A DNA stretch of 64,000 nt from Microbacterium sp. cf332 (GCF_900102175.1 NZ_FNKN01000001.1:124001-188000), one strand, 5' to 3'; positions 48,008 through 56,645 are shown, counted from the first letter of the stretch. The notes: a model not told the origin generated them from the letters alone. Numbers and translations are program-made.

Positions 48008-48733
48008 ATGGAGCAGGATGCCGCGACGCGGCGCGCGTGGCGCGATGGGGTGGGCGTCTCCGTCGCCACGAGCGCGTACGGAGTCTCTTTCGGCGCACTG
48101 GGCGTGGCGGCGGGCCTGGACATCTGGCAGACGTGCGTGCTCAGCCTGCTCATGTTCACCGGGGGATCGCAGTTCGCCTTCGTCGGCGTCATCGCGAGCG
48201 GCGGATGGGCTGCGCTGCCCGCGGCCATCGCCTCCGCGGCCCTCCTGGGGGTCCGGAACGTCGCCTACGGGCTGCGGATGGCGCCTGTCGTCGGTGGCAG
48301 CATCCGACGGCGGCTCGCGGCCATCCCGTTCACGATCGACGAGTCGACGGCCGTCGCGCTCGCACAGACCGAGCCGCGCGCCCGGCGCGTCGGCTTCTGG
48401 GTGACCGGCATCGGCATCTACGTCGGCTGGAACCTCTTCACGCTGGTGGGCGCGCTGCTCGGCGATGTGCTCGGCGATCCGCGCGCCTTCGGCCTCGACG
48501 CCGCCGCGGCCGCCGCCTTCCTCGCGCTGCTGTGGCCGCGGCTGCGCCGCGCCGAGGCGGTCGTCGTCGGCGTCGCGGCCGGGTTCGTGGCCGGCGTCGC
48601 GACGCCCCTCACGATGCCCGGGATCCCCGTGCTCATCGCGGCGGTCGTCGCGATCGCGTTGGCCGCCGCGACACCCGCCGGCCGGCCGGCCGGCGCCGGC
48701 GGTGCGGAATCGACGGCGGAGGAGTCGCGATGA
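48008..48733 (+). CDS. azlC: AzlC family branched-chain amino acid exporter, large subunit
   Basis: 241 residues, about seven membrane helices. Family motifs: YGVSFGALGVAAGLDIWQTC, the MFTGGSQFAFVGVIASGG signature, and LLGVRNVAYGLRMAP. With AzlD it exports branched-chain amino acids or analogues (azaleucine resistance). ATG 48008; its stop overlaps the azlD start (ATGA). Confidence 0.93.
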   Translation: MEQDAATRRAWRDGVGVSVATSAYGVSFGALGVAAGLDIWQTCVLSLLMFTGGSQFAFVGVIASGGWAALPAAIASAALLGVRNVAYGLRMAPVVGGSIRRRLAAIPFTIDESTAVALAQTEPRARRVGFWVTGIGIYVGWNLFTLVGALLGDVLGDPRAFGLDAAAAAAFLALLWPRLRRAEAVVVGVAAGFVAGVATPLTMPGIPVLIAAVVAIALAAATPAGRPAGAGGAESTAEESR

Positions 48734-49044
48734 CCCCGTGGACCGGCATCCTGGTCGCAGCCATCCTGTGCGTCGCACTCAAGGCGATCGGATACCTGCT
48801 GCCGCCGCGCTGGTTCGACGGGCCGCGCGCGCAGCGGGTCATCGACCAGCTGACCGTCGCTCTGCTGTCGGCCCTCGTCGTGGTGCAGACGCTCGGTGCC
48901 GGCACCGCGATCGTGCTCGACGCGCGCGTACCGGCCGTCCTCGCGGCGGCGGTGCTGCTCGCGCTCCGCGCGCCGTTCCTCGTCGTCGTCGCTGCGGCGG
49001 CGCTCGTGGCCGCCGGTCTCCGGGCGGTCGGGTGGGCCGCCTAG
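48730..49044 (+). CDS. azlD: AzlD family exporter, small subunit
   Basis: 104 residues, three to four membrane helices, the typical size. Start MTPWTGILVAAILCVALKAIGYL, with VIDQLTVALLSALVVVQTL in the middle. Partner of AzlC. The TAG stop codon (49042-49044) is also the first half of the TAGACT -10-like box of the next gene. Confidence 0.9.
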   Translation: MTPWTGILVAAILCVALKAIGYLLPPRWFDGPRAQRVIDQLTVALLSALVVVQTLGAGTAIVLDARVPAVLAAAVLLALRAPFLVVVAAAALVAAGLRAVGWAA

Positions 49045-49047
49045 ACT
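49042..49047 (+). promoter_or_regulatory. -10-like TAGACT overlapping the azlD stop
   Basis: TAGACT ends exactly 6 bases before GTG 49054; its first three bases are the azlD stop codon. Confidence 0.45.
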
Positions 49048-49053
49048 GTTCCG

Positions 49054-49455
49054 GTGACTCAGACCTGGCCCCGCCTCGCCGGATGGGTCGTCGCCGCGAT
49101 CGCCGGCGCCGTCTACGGCGTCGCGGGTACGATCACGCAGGCATTCGTGTGGGGTGTGCTGCCGGTGGGGCTCGTCGTCGCCGTCGCGGGCGTCACCGGA
49201 CTCGTCGCGGGCCTCCGCTTGCTGACGGGCGACCGGTGGGTCGCCCTCGCCTGCGGTCTCGGCGCCCTCGTCGCGACGATCGTGTTCTCGGGTCGCGGCC
49301 CCGGCGGTTCCGTCGTCGTTCCCGCACCGCCGGATGGTCAGCTGAGCACGGGCCTGATCTGGACGTTCGCCCTGCCGATCGTGGTCGCGATCGTCGTGGG
49401 CTGGCCCTCGTTCTCGGGGGCCCGGACGGCGGCCGCTCCCGATCGCACGAACTAG
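49054..49455 (+). CDS. DUF6113-like membrane protein
   Basis: 133 residues, four hydrophobic segments (~8-25, 30-52, 60-77, 105-120). Start TQTWPRLAGWVVAAIAGAVYG. From memory it matches the actinobacterial DUF6113 family often found beside fdxA; function unknown. GTG 49054 is supported by a TAGACT box at leaderless distance. Ends 9 bases before the fdxA start. Confidence 0.7.
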   Translation: MTQTWPRLAGWVVAAIAGAVYGVAGTITQAFVWGVLPVGLVVAVAGVTGLVAGLRLLTGDRWVALACGLGALVATIVFSGRGPGGSVVVPAPPDGQLSTGLIWTFALPIVVAIVVGWPSFSGARTAAAPDRTN

Positions 49456-49458
49456 ACT
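49453..49458 (+). promoter_or_regulatory. -10-like TAGACT overlapping the DUF6113-like stop
   Basis: TAGACT ends exactly 6 bases before GTG 49465; its TAG is the stop of the upstream gene, the same arrangement as at 49042. Confidence 0.45.
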
Positions 49459-49464
49459 CGTCGT

Positions 49465-49791
49465 GTGACTTATGTGATCGCCCTCCCGTGCGTGGACGTG
49501 AAGGACCGCGCGTGCATCGACGAGTGCCCCGTGGACTGCATCTACGAGGGCGAGCGGTCGCTGTACATCCACCCGGACGAGTGCGTCGACTGCGGTGCCT
49601 GTGAGCCCGTGTGCCCCGTCGAGGCGATCTACTACGAGGACGACCTGCCCGACGAGTGGCAGGACTACTACTCGGCCAACGTCGAGTTCTTCGACGACCT
49701 CGGGTCGCCCGGCGGAGCTGCCAAGGTCGGGGTCATCGCCAAGGATCATCCCCTCGTGGCCGCGCTGCCGCCGCAGGGGGAGGGGCATTGA
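49465..49791 (+). CDS. fdxA: Seven-iron ferredoxin
   Basis: 108 residues, FdxA type. N-terminal cluster cysteines: CVDVKDRACIDECPVDC; second cluster: CVDCGACEPVCPVEAIYYED. Carries [3Fe-4S] and [4Fe-4S] clusters and transfers electrons in the cytoplasm. The acidic C-terminal half (PDEWQDYYSANVEFFDDLG) is typical of actinobacterial FdxA. GTG 49465, leaderless-type promoter. Its stop overlaps the dapC start (TTGA). Confidence 0.96.
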   Translation: MTYVIALPCVDVKDRACIDECPVDCIYEGERSLYIHPDECVDCGACEPVCPVEAIYYEDDLPDEWQDYYSANVEFFDDLGSPGGAAKVGVIAKDHPLVAALPPQGEGH

Positions 49792-50894
49792 GCGTCCGCG
49801 ACCTCGCGGACTACCCCTGGGACGCCGTCGCCCCGTACGCGCGGACGGCCCGGAACCATCCCGACGGCATCGTCGACCTCTCGATCGGGTCACCGGTCGA
49901 CCCGACGCCCGACGTGGTCGCCGCGGCGTTGCGCGCGGCCACCGATGCGCACGCGTACCCGCAGACCGTGGGAACACCCGCGCTGCGGGAGGCCATCGTC
50001 GACTGGTACGCGCGCCGGCGCGCCGTGACGGGACTGACTCCCGAGCACGTGCTGCCGACGATCGGCTCCAAGGAGCTCGTCGCGCTCCTGCCCCTGCTGC
50101 TGGGGCTCGGCGACGGCGACGTGGTCGTCCATCCGCGGGCGGCCTACCCGACCTACGAGGTGGGTGCGCGCCTCGTCGGTGCGACCCCGGTCGCGGCCGA
50201 CGAACCGCAGGACTTCCCCGAGGGCACGCGGCTCATCTGGGTGAACTCGCCCGGCAACCCCGACGGGCGCGTGCTCGACGTGTCCGCCCTGCGCGAGATC
50301 GTCGCGCGTGCCCGCGAGCTCGGCGCCGTCGTCGTCTCGGACGAGTGCTACGCGGAGCTCGGCTGGGACGGGCCCTGGGCGAGCGAGCCCGTGCCGAGCG
50401 TGCTCGACCCGCGCGTGAGCGAGGGCGACACGAGCGGGCTCCTGTCGGTGTACTCGCTGAGCAAGCAGTCGAACCTCGCGGGATACCGCGCGGCCTTCCT
50501 CGCGGGCGACGAGGAGATCGTGGCGCGGCTGCTGACGGCCCGCAAGCATCTCGGACTCATGCTGCCGCTCCCGGTGCAGTCGGCGATGGTGGCCGCCCTC
50601 CGCGACGACGAGCACGTCGTCCGGCAGAAGGACCTCTACCGGCGTCGCCGCGACGTCCTGCGACCCGCGCTCGAGCGGGCGGGATTCCGCATCGACCGCA
50701 GTGAGGCCGGACTGTACCTCTGGGCGACGGCGGGTGAGGACGCCTGGGACACCCTCGGCCGCCTCGCCGAGCGCGGCATCCTCGTCGGGCCCGGGCACTT
50801 CTACGGCGACCACTTCCCCCAGCACGTGCGCTTCTCGCTCACCGCGTCGCAGGAGCGCATCGAGGCGGCAGCCGCTCGCCTCGCCGATTCGTAG
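49788..50894 (+). CDS. dapC: N-succinyldiaminopimelate aminotransferase
   Basis: 368 residues, fold type I PLP enzyme, DapC/PatA-like subgroup of actinobacteria. PLP lysine in YSLSKQSNLAGYR; other motifs VNSPGNPDGRVLD and VVSDECYAELGW. Converts N-succinyl-2-amino-6-ketopimelate to N-succinyl-diaminopimelate in lysine and peptidoglycan precursor synthesis. Start TTG 49788 sits in GGGGGAGGGGCATTGA, overlapping the fdxA stop; there is no closer ATG/GTG with a ribosome site. dapD and dapE, the steps before and after, lie 5 kb downstream. Confidence 0.93.
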   Translation: MSVRDLADYPWDAVAPYARTARNHPDGIVDLSIGSPVDPTPDVVAAALRAATDAHAYPQTVGTPALREAIVDWYARRRAVTGLTPEHVLPTIGSKELVALLPLLLGLGDGDVVVHPRAAYPTYEVGARLVGATPVAADEPQDFPEGTRLIWVNSPGNPDGRVLDVSALREIVARARELGAVVVSDECYAELGWDGPWASEPVPSVLDPRVSEGDTSGLLSVYSLSKQSNLAGYRAAFLAGDEEIVARLLTARKHLGLMLPLPVQSAMVAALRDDEHVVRQKDLYRRRRDVLRPALERAGFRIDRSEAGLYLWATAGEDAWDTLGRLAERGILVGPGHFYGDHFPQHVRFSLTASQERIEAAAARLADS

Positions 50895-50916
50895 GTTTTC
50901 TCCTACGGAATCGGCG
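50882..50916 (+). terminator. dapC terminator
   Basis: CGCCGATTC-GTAGG (50882-50895) pairs with CCTAC-G-GAATCGGCG (50902-50916): 14 bp, one bulged base, loop TTTTCT. The stem includes the dapC stop codon. Confidence 0.72.
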
Positions 50917-50995
50917 ATCCCTTGGCGCCGTGCGGAGTAGGCCCGCGCGCCCGATAGGCTGTAGAGACCGCACCGGACGATCGCAAGGAGGCTTC

Positions 50996-52288
50996 GTGGA
51001 CGACACGGGCACCCCGCAGATGGCCACCGTCACCATCGGTGACCGCACCGCAGAATTGCCGGTGCTGCATGGAACCGCTGGAGTTCCGAGCGTCGACTTC
51101 TCGACGTTCACGAAGCAGACGGGGCACACGAGCCTCGACTACGGCTTCGTGAACACGGCCGCGACGCGCTCCGCCATCACCTACATCGACGGCGACCAGG
51201 GCATCCTCCGCTACCGCGGGTACCCCATCGAGCAGATCGCGAAGCACTCGACCTACCTCGAGGTGGCCTGGCTGCTGCTGTACGGCGACCTGCCGACCGC
51301 CGACGAGCTCGCCGACTTCGACGACCGCATCCGTCGTCACACCCTCTTGCACGAGGACCTCAAGCGCTTCTTCTCGTCGCTGCCTCATACGGCCCACCCC
51401 ATGTCCGTGCTGTCGGCGGCCACGGCGGCGCTGTCGACCTACTACGAGGACCAGTCCGACCCCAACAACCCCGAGCACGTCGAGCTCAACACCATCCGAC
51501 TGCTCGCGAAGCTGCCCGTGATCGCGGCCTACGCGCACAAGAAGAGCGTCGGACAGGCCTTCCTGTACCCCGACAACTCGCTGAGCTTCGTCGACAACTT
51601 CCTGCGACTGAACTTCGGCGTCCTGGCCGAGACCTACGAGGTCAACCCGGTCGTCTCGCGCGCGCTCGAGCGCCTGCTCATCCTGCACGAGGACCACGAG
51701 CAGAACGCCTCGACCTCGACCGTCCGTCTGGTCGGCTCCACGGGGGCCAACCAGTTCTCCTCGATCTCGGCGGGCATCAACGCGCTGTACGGTCCGCTCC
51801 ACGGCGGCGCCAACGAGGCGGTCCTCGACATGCTCGCGCGCATCCGCGACTCGGGCGAGAGCGTCGAGCGTTTTGTCGCGAGGGTGAAGAACAAGGAAGA
51901 CGGCGTGAAGCTCATGGGCTTCGGGCACCGCGTGTACAAGAACTACGACCCGCGCGCGAAGCTCGTAAAGGAGTCCGCGGACGAGGTGCTGAACGAGCTG
52001 GGTGTCGTCGACCCGCTCCTCGACCTCGCTAAGGAGCTCGAGGAGATCGCGCTGAGCGACGACTACTTCCGCGAGCGCCGTCTGTATCCCAACGTGGACT
52101 TCTACACGGGCGTCATCTACAAGGCGATGGGCTTCCCCACGCGCATGTTCACGCCCCTGTTCGCCATCGGCCGTCTGCCGGGCTGGCTCGCGCACTGGCG
52201 TGAGATGCAGAACGATCCGCAGACGAAGATCGGGCGGCCGCAGCAGCTGTACACCGGCTCCGCGGAGCGCGACTACCCCGTCGCCTGA
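50996..52288 (+). CDS. gltA: Citrate synthase
   Basis: 430 residues, type II (hexameric, NADH-sensitive class) length. It condenses acetyl-CoA and oxaloacetate at the entry to the TCA cycle. Active-site His in GPLHGGANEAV and in GFGHRVYKNYDPRA, catalytic Asp in NVDFYTGVIYKAMG. GTG 50996 has AAGGAGG (50985-50991) five bases upstream and a TAGGCT -10-like box ~36 bases upstream. Monocistronic, ended by a strong hairpin. Confidence 0.97.
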   Translation: MDDTGTPQMATVTIGDRTAELPVLHGTAGVPSVDFSTFTKQTGHTSLDYGFVNTAATRSAITYIDGDQGILRYRGYPIEQIAKHSTYLEVAWLLLYGDLPTADELADFDDRIRRHTLLHEDLKRFFSSLPHTAHPMSVLSAATAALSTYYEDQSDPNNPEHVELNTIRLLAKLPVIAAYAHKKSVGQAFLYPDNSLSFVDNFLRLNFGVLAETYEVNPVVSRALERLLILHEDHEQNASTSTVRLVGSTGANQFSSISAGINALYGPLHGGANEAVLDMLARIRDSGESVERFVARVKNKEDGVKLMGFGHRVYKNYDPRAKLVKESADEVLNELGVVDPLLDLAKELEEIALSDDYFRERRLYPNVDFYTGVIYKAMGFPTRMFTPLFAIGRLPGWLAHWREMQNDPQTKIGRPQQLYTGSAERDYPVA

Positions 52289-52305
52289 CCAAGGCTCCCT
52301 CCGCC

Positions 52306-52342
52306 CGAGAGGCCGGCGCGTTCACCACGCGCCGGCCTCTCG
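52306..52342 (+). terminator. gltA terminator
   Basis: Perfect 15-bp stem CGAGAGGCCGGCGCG (52306-52320) with CGCGCCGGCCTCTCG (52328-52342), 7-base loop, followed by TGCTT. 17 bases after the gltA stop. Confidence 0.85.
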
Positions 52343-52370
52343 TGCTTCGCCGGGGCCGGCGCCGGCAGAA

Positions 52371-52493
52371 CCGAGACCTGGTGCCGTCCACAGGCTGGAT
52401 GCGCTTGTGGCACCGGCTAGGTCCGCGTCGATAGCAGTTCAGCCTGTCGGCGGGACGTCGAGGGATGGGCACAGGTACCCGGGCCGGCGCCGG
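52371..52493. repeat. 123-bp module, copy 1, containing 76-bp element B1 (52381-52456)
   Basis: From CCGAGACCTG to GGGCCGGCGCCGG. Inside, element B1 starts GTGCCGTCCACAGGCT and ends AGCCTGTCGGCGGGAC, which are inverted repeats of each other at 13 of 16 positions. Confidence 0.85.
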
Positions 52494-52522
52494 TGGCGGC
52501 CGTCCCGACGCCGCCGGTAGAG

Positions 52523-52645
52523 CCGAGACCTGGTGCCGTCCACAGGCTGGATGCGCTTGTGGCATCTGCTGGCTCCCCTTGGATAGCAGTTCAGCCTGTC
52601 GGCGGGACGTAGAAGGACGGGCACACGTACCCGGGCCGGCGCCGG
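52523..52645. repeat. 123-bp module, copy 2, containing 76-bp element B2 (52533-52608)
   Basis: Direct repeat of copy 1 at a 152-bp period, same length, near identical at both ends and divergent over ~25 bp in the middle of the element (around 52564-52582). Confidence 0.85.
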
Positions 52646-52737
52646 CCGCGGTCCGCTCGATCCGGTGCGCCGAGCCCCGGACGAGGACGGTCCGGCGGCG
52701 ATGCGACGCGGCTCGCCCCCTGTCGCCGAGCCGTTCT

Positions 52738-52812
52738 GTCCCGCCGACAGGTTCGGTAGCTCGTCGAGTGGCCGGCCGTCGGGTTTCGGGGCACTGGGCC
52801 TGTGGACGGCAC
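52738..52812. repeat. 75-bp element B3, inverted orientation
   Basis: Starts GTCCCGCCGACAGG and ends CCTGTGGACGGCAC: the two termini of B1/B2 in swapped order, i.e. the reverse orientation. The ~47-bp interior shares little with B1/B2. Confidence 0.8.
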
Positions 52813-52969
52813 GACCAGACCTTCGCGTGCGCCACCCCGGCGCGTACGCCGCATCGTGCCGACCTGCCGCCTCGGCATTCGTCGTGCATCCGCATCGGCA
52901 TCCGCATCTGCATCTGCGGCGGCAGCTGCTGCCGCGGCCGTGTCGATATCAGTCGGCGGGCGGCGGCGT

Positions 52970-53045
52970 GTGCCGTCGACAGGGCCGTTCGGGTTGGAGC
53001 CTGCCGGGGCCGGCGGGCGCGGGCCAGCCAACCTGTGGACGGCAC
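52970..53045. repeat. 76-bp element B4
   Basis: Starts GTGCCGTCGACAGG and ends CCTGTGGACGGCAC; 13 of 14 terminal positions pair. The interior is unrelated to the other copies but the total length is again 76 bp. Confidence 0.78.
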
Positions 53046-53115
53046 GACGCGCATGGGGCCGCGGCCGGAGCGCCAGCCCACGGCCAGCCCGGGCCGCTCC
53101 GCGCGTCGCCGCGGG

Positions 53116-53916
53116 TCAGTCCTTCAGGAGCGTCGCGGCGTGGTCGGGCACGTATCCGTCGAGCTGCTGAGGCGGCCGGTCGTAGCCTCCGGACGGCGGT
53201 CGCGGTGGGATCTCGATCTCGGGCCGGTCGACGACCTCGAAGGGGATCTGCTGCAGCAGATGGTGGATCATGTTGATCCGGCCGCGCCGCTTGTCCTCGT
53301 TGTCGACCTCGTGCCAGCGCGCCTCGGGGATGTCGGTGTGCACGAACATGGTGTCCTTCGCGCGAGAGTAGTCCTCCCACTTCGTGATCGAGAGCACATC
53401 GTTGGGGGAGAGCTTCCACCGGCGCATGGGGTCCTCATTGCGTGAGCGGAAGCGCTTCTCCTGCTCGACGTCCGAGACGCTGAACCAGTATTTGAGCAGC
53501 AGGATGCCGTCCTCGACGAGCATCCGCTCGAAGATCGGAGCCTGGTGCAGGAAGCGGTGGTACTCCTCGTTGGTGCAGTAGCCCATCACCCGCTCGACGC
53601 CGGCGCGGTTGTACCAGGACCGGTCCATCAGCACGATCTCGCCGGCCGCGGGCAGATGGGAGACGTACCGCTGGAAGTACCACTGCGAGCGCTCGCGCTC
53701 GGTCGGTGCGGGGAGGGCGACGATGCGGGCGACACGGGGATTGAGGTATTCGGTGACGCGCTTGATGGTCGAGCCCTTGCCGGCGGCGTCCCGGCCCTCG
53801 AAGATCACGACGATGCGCGCCCCCGTCGCCTGGACCCACGCCTGCATGTCGACCAGCTGCGCCTGGAGCCGTTCCAGCTCGGCCCGGTACACCTTCTTGG
53901 GCACCCGTTCGGTCAT
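53116..53916 (-). CDS. ppk2: Polyphosphate kinase 2
   Basis: 266 residues, single-domain PPK2. Uses polyphosphate to phosphorylate nucleoside diphosphates or monophosphates. Walker A in VIFEGRDAAGKGSTIKR, Walker B in VLMDRSWYNRAGVE, and the family's lid and RRxKLSPND region as MRRWKLSPNDVLS with WEDYSRAKD. ATG 53916 has AGGAGG nine bases upstream; ATG 53940 would place that site inside the gene. Convergent with gltA across the repeat island. Confidence 0.94.
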   Translation of the reverse strand: MTERVPKKVYRAELERLQAQLVDMQAWVQATGARIVVIFEGRDAAGKGSTIKRVTEYLNPRVARIVALPAPTERERSQWYFQRYVSHLPAAGEIVLMDRSWYNRAGVERVMGYCTNEEYHRFLHQAPIFERMLVEDGILLLKYWFSVSDVEQEKRFRSRNEDPMRRWKLSPNDVLSITKWEDYSRAKDTMFVHTDIPEARWHEVDNEDKRRGRINMIHHLLQQIPFEVVDRPEIEIPPRPPSGGYDRPPQQLDGYVPDHAATLLKD

Positions 53917-54007
53917 CGGACCACCTCCTGCCGCGAGCATACGCCCCTGGCCTCCGGCGCCGGGGCGACGCTAGGGTGGGGCGCGACGGCGAGCGGGGGA
54001 GTGGCGT

Positions 54008-55615
54008 ATGTGGATGCAGACGACCGATCCGCTGGGCTCGCTCGTCCTCTCCGCGCTCGTGGCCGCCATCCCGATCGTCGTGTTCCTCGTCGCTCTCGTC
54101 GGCCTGCGCCTGAGCGGTATCGTCGCGGGGCTCATCGCTCTCGTCGCGCAGCTCGTCGTCGCGACTCTCGGGTTCGGGATGCCGCTCTCAGCGGTCGGCG
54201 GTGCCGGGCTGCTCGGCGTCCTGACGGCGGTGTGGCCGATCGCGTACATCATCGTGATGGCCGTGTGGCTGTACAAGCTGGCGGTCGCGAGCGGTCGGTT
54301 CGACGTCATCCGTTCGTCCATCGGCGGCATCTCGAAGGATCAGCGGATCCAGGTGCTGCTGATCAGCTTCGCCTTCGGCGCCTTCCTCGAGGGGGCGGCG
54401 GGATTCGGGGTACCGATCGCGATCTGCGCCGCGCTGCTCGTGCAGTTGGGGTTCCGGCCGGTCCGCGCGGCGATGATCTCCCTCGTGGCGAATGCGGGCG
54501 CCGGGGCGTACGGCGCGATCGGGATCCCCGTGATCGTCGGCGCCCAGGTCGGCGGTCTCGAGGTGCACGAGCTGTCGCGCGCCATGGTCCTCGTGCTGCA
54601 GCCGCTGACGCTGCTCATCCCGTTCCTGCTGGTGGTCATCCTCGACGGTCTCCGCGGTCTGCGCGAGACGTGGCCCGCGACCCTCGTGGTCACCGTGGTC
54701 TTCAGCGGCGTGCAGGCCGGGGTGCTGTGGTTCCTCGGGCCGGAGCTGGCGGATCTCGCGTCGGGCTTGGCGGCGATGGTCGCGTTGTTCCTGCTGGGCC
54801 GTGTCTGGCAGCCCCGGCGCATCCATCGCGAGCCGGGTGCCCCCGAGCCGGAGGAGCGTCGTACCGGCCTTCGCGAGGTGGTGACGGCCTGGAGTCCGTT
54901 CTACATCCTGACCGCGGTGATCCTGGTGTGGAGCCTGCCGGCCTTCAAGAACCTGTTCGCCTCCGGCGGGCCGCTCGCCGGCCTCGTCGCGGTGATCCCC
55001 ATGCCGGGGCTGACCGGCAGCGTGCAGACGCCGTCCGGCGATGTCGTGACGGCCGCATGGAGTTTCACTCCGCTGAACGCGACGGGGACGGCGATCCTGA
55101 TCGCCGTCCTGGTGTCGTTCTGGACGACGCCGAGCCTGGGCGCACGCGATCTCGGACGTGCCCTCGCCGCGACGTTGCGCGAGCTGTGGCGCGCGCTGCT
55201 GCTGATCGCGATCATCCTCGTACTGGCGAACATCGCGAACTACTCGGGCGGCTCCGCGTCGATGGGAACGGCGCTGGCGGCGGTGGGGCCGTTGTTCCCG
55301 CTGCTGGCTCCCATCATCGGCTGGATCGGCGTCTTCCTGACGGGGTCGGTCGTGAACAACAACACCCTGTTCGCGCCGCTGCAGGTGGCGACCGCGGGTC
55401 AGCTCGCGGTGGACCCGGCGCTGCTGGTCGCCGCCAACACCGCGGGGGGAACCGCCGCGAAGGTCATCTCGCCGCAGTCGATCGCCATCGCCGCGGGCGC
55501 CGTCGGGCTCGCCGGTCGCGAGTCGGAGATCCTGCGGGCATCGCTCTGGTACAGCCTCGGCATACTCGCGGTCATCTGCCTGTGGAGCGGCCTGCTTTCC
55601 GTGCTCCTCGCCTGA
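54008..55615 (+). CDS. lctP: L-lactate permease
   Basis: 535 residues, 12-13 membrane helices, LctP family (proton-linked lactate/glycolate uptake). Signatures: SFAFGAFLEGAAGFGVPIA, VANAGAGAYGAIGIPVI and GSVVNNNTLFAPLQ, NTAGGTAAKVISPQSIAIAA. ATG 54008 (MWMQTTDPLGS) or ATG 54014; GGGGGAG lies upstream of both. Divergent from ppk2; a TAGGGT -10-like box lies ~35 bases upstream. Confidence 0.94.
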   Translation: MWMQTTDPLGSLVLSALVAAIPIVVFLVALVGLRLSGIVAGLIALVAQLVVATLGFGMPLSAVGGAGLLGVLTAVWPIAYIIVMAVWLYKLAVASGRFDVIRSSIGGISKDQRIQVLLISFAFGAFLEGAAGFGVPIAICAALLVQLGFRPVRAAMISLVANAGAGAYGAIGIPVIVGAQVGGLEVHELSRAMVLVLQPLTLLIPFLLVVILDGLRGLRETWPATLVVTVVFSGVQAGVLWFLGPELADLASGLAAMVALFLLGRVWQPRRIHREPGAPEPEERRTGLREVVTAWSPFYILTAVILVWSLPAFKNLFASGGPLAGLVAVIPMPGLTGSVQTPSGDVVTAAWSFTPLNATGTAILIAVLVSFWTTPSLGARDLGRALAATLRELWRALLLIAIILVLANIANYSGGSASMGTALAAVGPLFPLLAPIIGWIGVFLTGSVVNNNTLFAPLQVATAGQLAVDPALLVAANTAGGTAAKVISPQSIAIAAGAVGLAGRESEILRASLWYSLGILAVICLWSGLLSVLLA

Positions 55616-55657
55616 CGTGCGCGCGGCGCGAGTCCTGACGTTCGCGCGCGGCGCGAC
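55611..55657 (+). repeat. Short tandem duplication at the lctP 3' end
   Basis: CCTGACGTGCGCGCGGCGCG (from 55611) is followed at once by CCTGACGTTCGCGCGCGGCG (from 55634). The first copy contains the lctP stop codon, the second lies in the 48-bp gap before the convergent dapD. Confidence 0.6.
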
Positions 55658-55663
55658 CGGTGC

Positions 55664-56614
55664 TCAGGCGTGCAGCGCCTCGTTCAGGGTCACCCCGACG
55701 CCGGCGCGACGGACGGCTTCGATCGCTCCGGTGAGCGAGTTACGACGGAACAGGATGCCGTCGCGGCCGGACAGCTCGGCCCCCTTGACCGTCGGACGTG
55801 TCCCGGCCGCGGTCGCGGGCTCGTCGGCCAGCACGATCTTCGACCCGGCCGTGACGTAGAGCCCCGCCTCGACGACGCAGTCGTCGCCGAGCGAGATGCC
55901 GATGCCCGCGTTGGCTCCGAGCAGCGTGCGGCGACCGATCGCGACGCGGTGGCTGCCGCCGCCCGACAGGGTGCCCATGATCGAGGCGCCACCGCCGATG
56001 TCGCTGCCGTCGCCCACGACGACGCCTTGCGAGATGCGACCCTCGACCATCGATGCACCGAGGGTGCCGGCGTTGAAGTTGACGAAGCCCTCGTGCATCA
56101 CCGTCGTCCCCGGCGCGAGGTGCGCGCCCAGTCGCACGCGGGAGGCATCGGCGATGCGGACGCCCGAGGGGGTGACGTAGTCGAGCAGGCGGGGGAACTT
56201 GTCGAGGCTGTGCACCTGGATGCCGTCACGCTGAAGCAGCGGGCGGCGGCGGGTCGCGTCGTCCGGGTGCATGGGGCCCGCGGTGGTCCACGCGACGATC
56301 GGCAGGTGGCCGAAGATCCCGTCGAGGTTGACCGTGTTCGGGGCTGCGAGGCGGTGGGAGATGACGTGCAGGCGCAGGTACGCGTCGGGAGTCGAGGCCG
56401 GCGCGGCGTCGAGGTCGATCGAGACGGTGACGGCCTCGACCGTCACTCCGCGGCGCTCGTCGTTCGCGGCCAGCGGAGCCCAGGTGACCATGGCGGCCGC
56501 CGATTCCGCGGCCGCGGGCGTTCCCAGCGCGGGCTCGGGGAACCAGGTGTCGAGTGTCGTGCCGTCGCTGCTCGAGGTCGCGAGTCCCACGCCCCATGCC
56601 CACCGTTCGCTCAT
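55664..56614 (-). CDS. dapD: Tetrahydrodipicolinate N-succinyltransferase
   Basis: 316 residues, the actinobacterial DapD class. Left-handed beta-helix of hexapeptide repeats ([40 protein letters not shown]). Transfers succinyl from succinyl-CoA to tetrahydrodipicolinate in the diaminopimelate/lysine pathway. ATG 56614; divergent from dapE with 43 bases between, so their promoters overlap. Confidence 0.95.
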   Translation of the reverse strand: MSERWAWGVGLATSSSDGTTLDTWFPEPALGTPAAAESAAAMVTWAPLAANDERRGVTVEAVTVSIDLDAAPASTPDAYLRLHVISHRLAAPNTVNLDGIFGHLPIVAWTTAGPMHPDDATRRRPLLQRDGIQVHSLDKFPRLLDYVTPSGVRIADASRVRLGAHLAPGTTVMHEGFVNFNAGTLGASMVEGRISQGVVVGDGSDIGGGASIMGTLSGGGSHRVAIGRRTLLGANAGIGISLGDDCVVEAGLYVTAGSKIVLADEPATAAGTRPTVKGAELSGRDGILFRRNSLTGAIEAVRRAGVGVTLNEALHA

Positions 56615-56645
56615 GCCTCCAGGTTATCGGGCCCGTCGGCGTCGA

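Larger units (their letters stand above)
52289..53115. other. 827-bp non-coding island between convergent gltA and ppk2
   Basis: No credible gene: open frames here are by-products of high GC and repeat phase, lack ribosome sites and carry repeated peptides from the repeats. It holds the gltA terminator, a tandem duplication of a ~123-bp module, and four copies of a 75-76-bp element with inverted termini. The element-free part (52813-52969) includes a CATCCG/CATCTG microsatellite at 52868-52915. Confidence 0.75.

Noticed and set aside
52371-53045. CRISPR array
   Set aside because: Only two direct repeats of 123 bp plus inverted copies, no regular short repeat-spacer pattern and no cas genes.
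52149-53081. Open frames through the gltA-ppk2 island, with repeated peptides such as RPADRLN and QPVDGT
   Set aside because: The repeated peptides come from the DNA repeats in several frames and both strands; there is no ribosome site, and element lengths of 75-76 bp do not preserve one reading frame.
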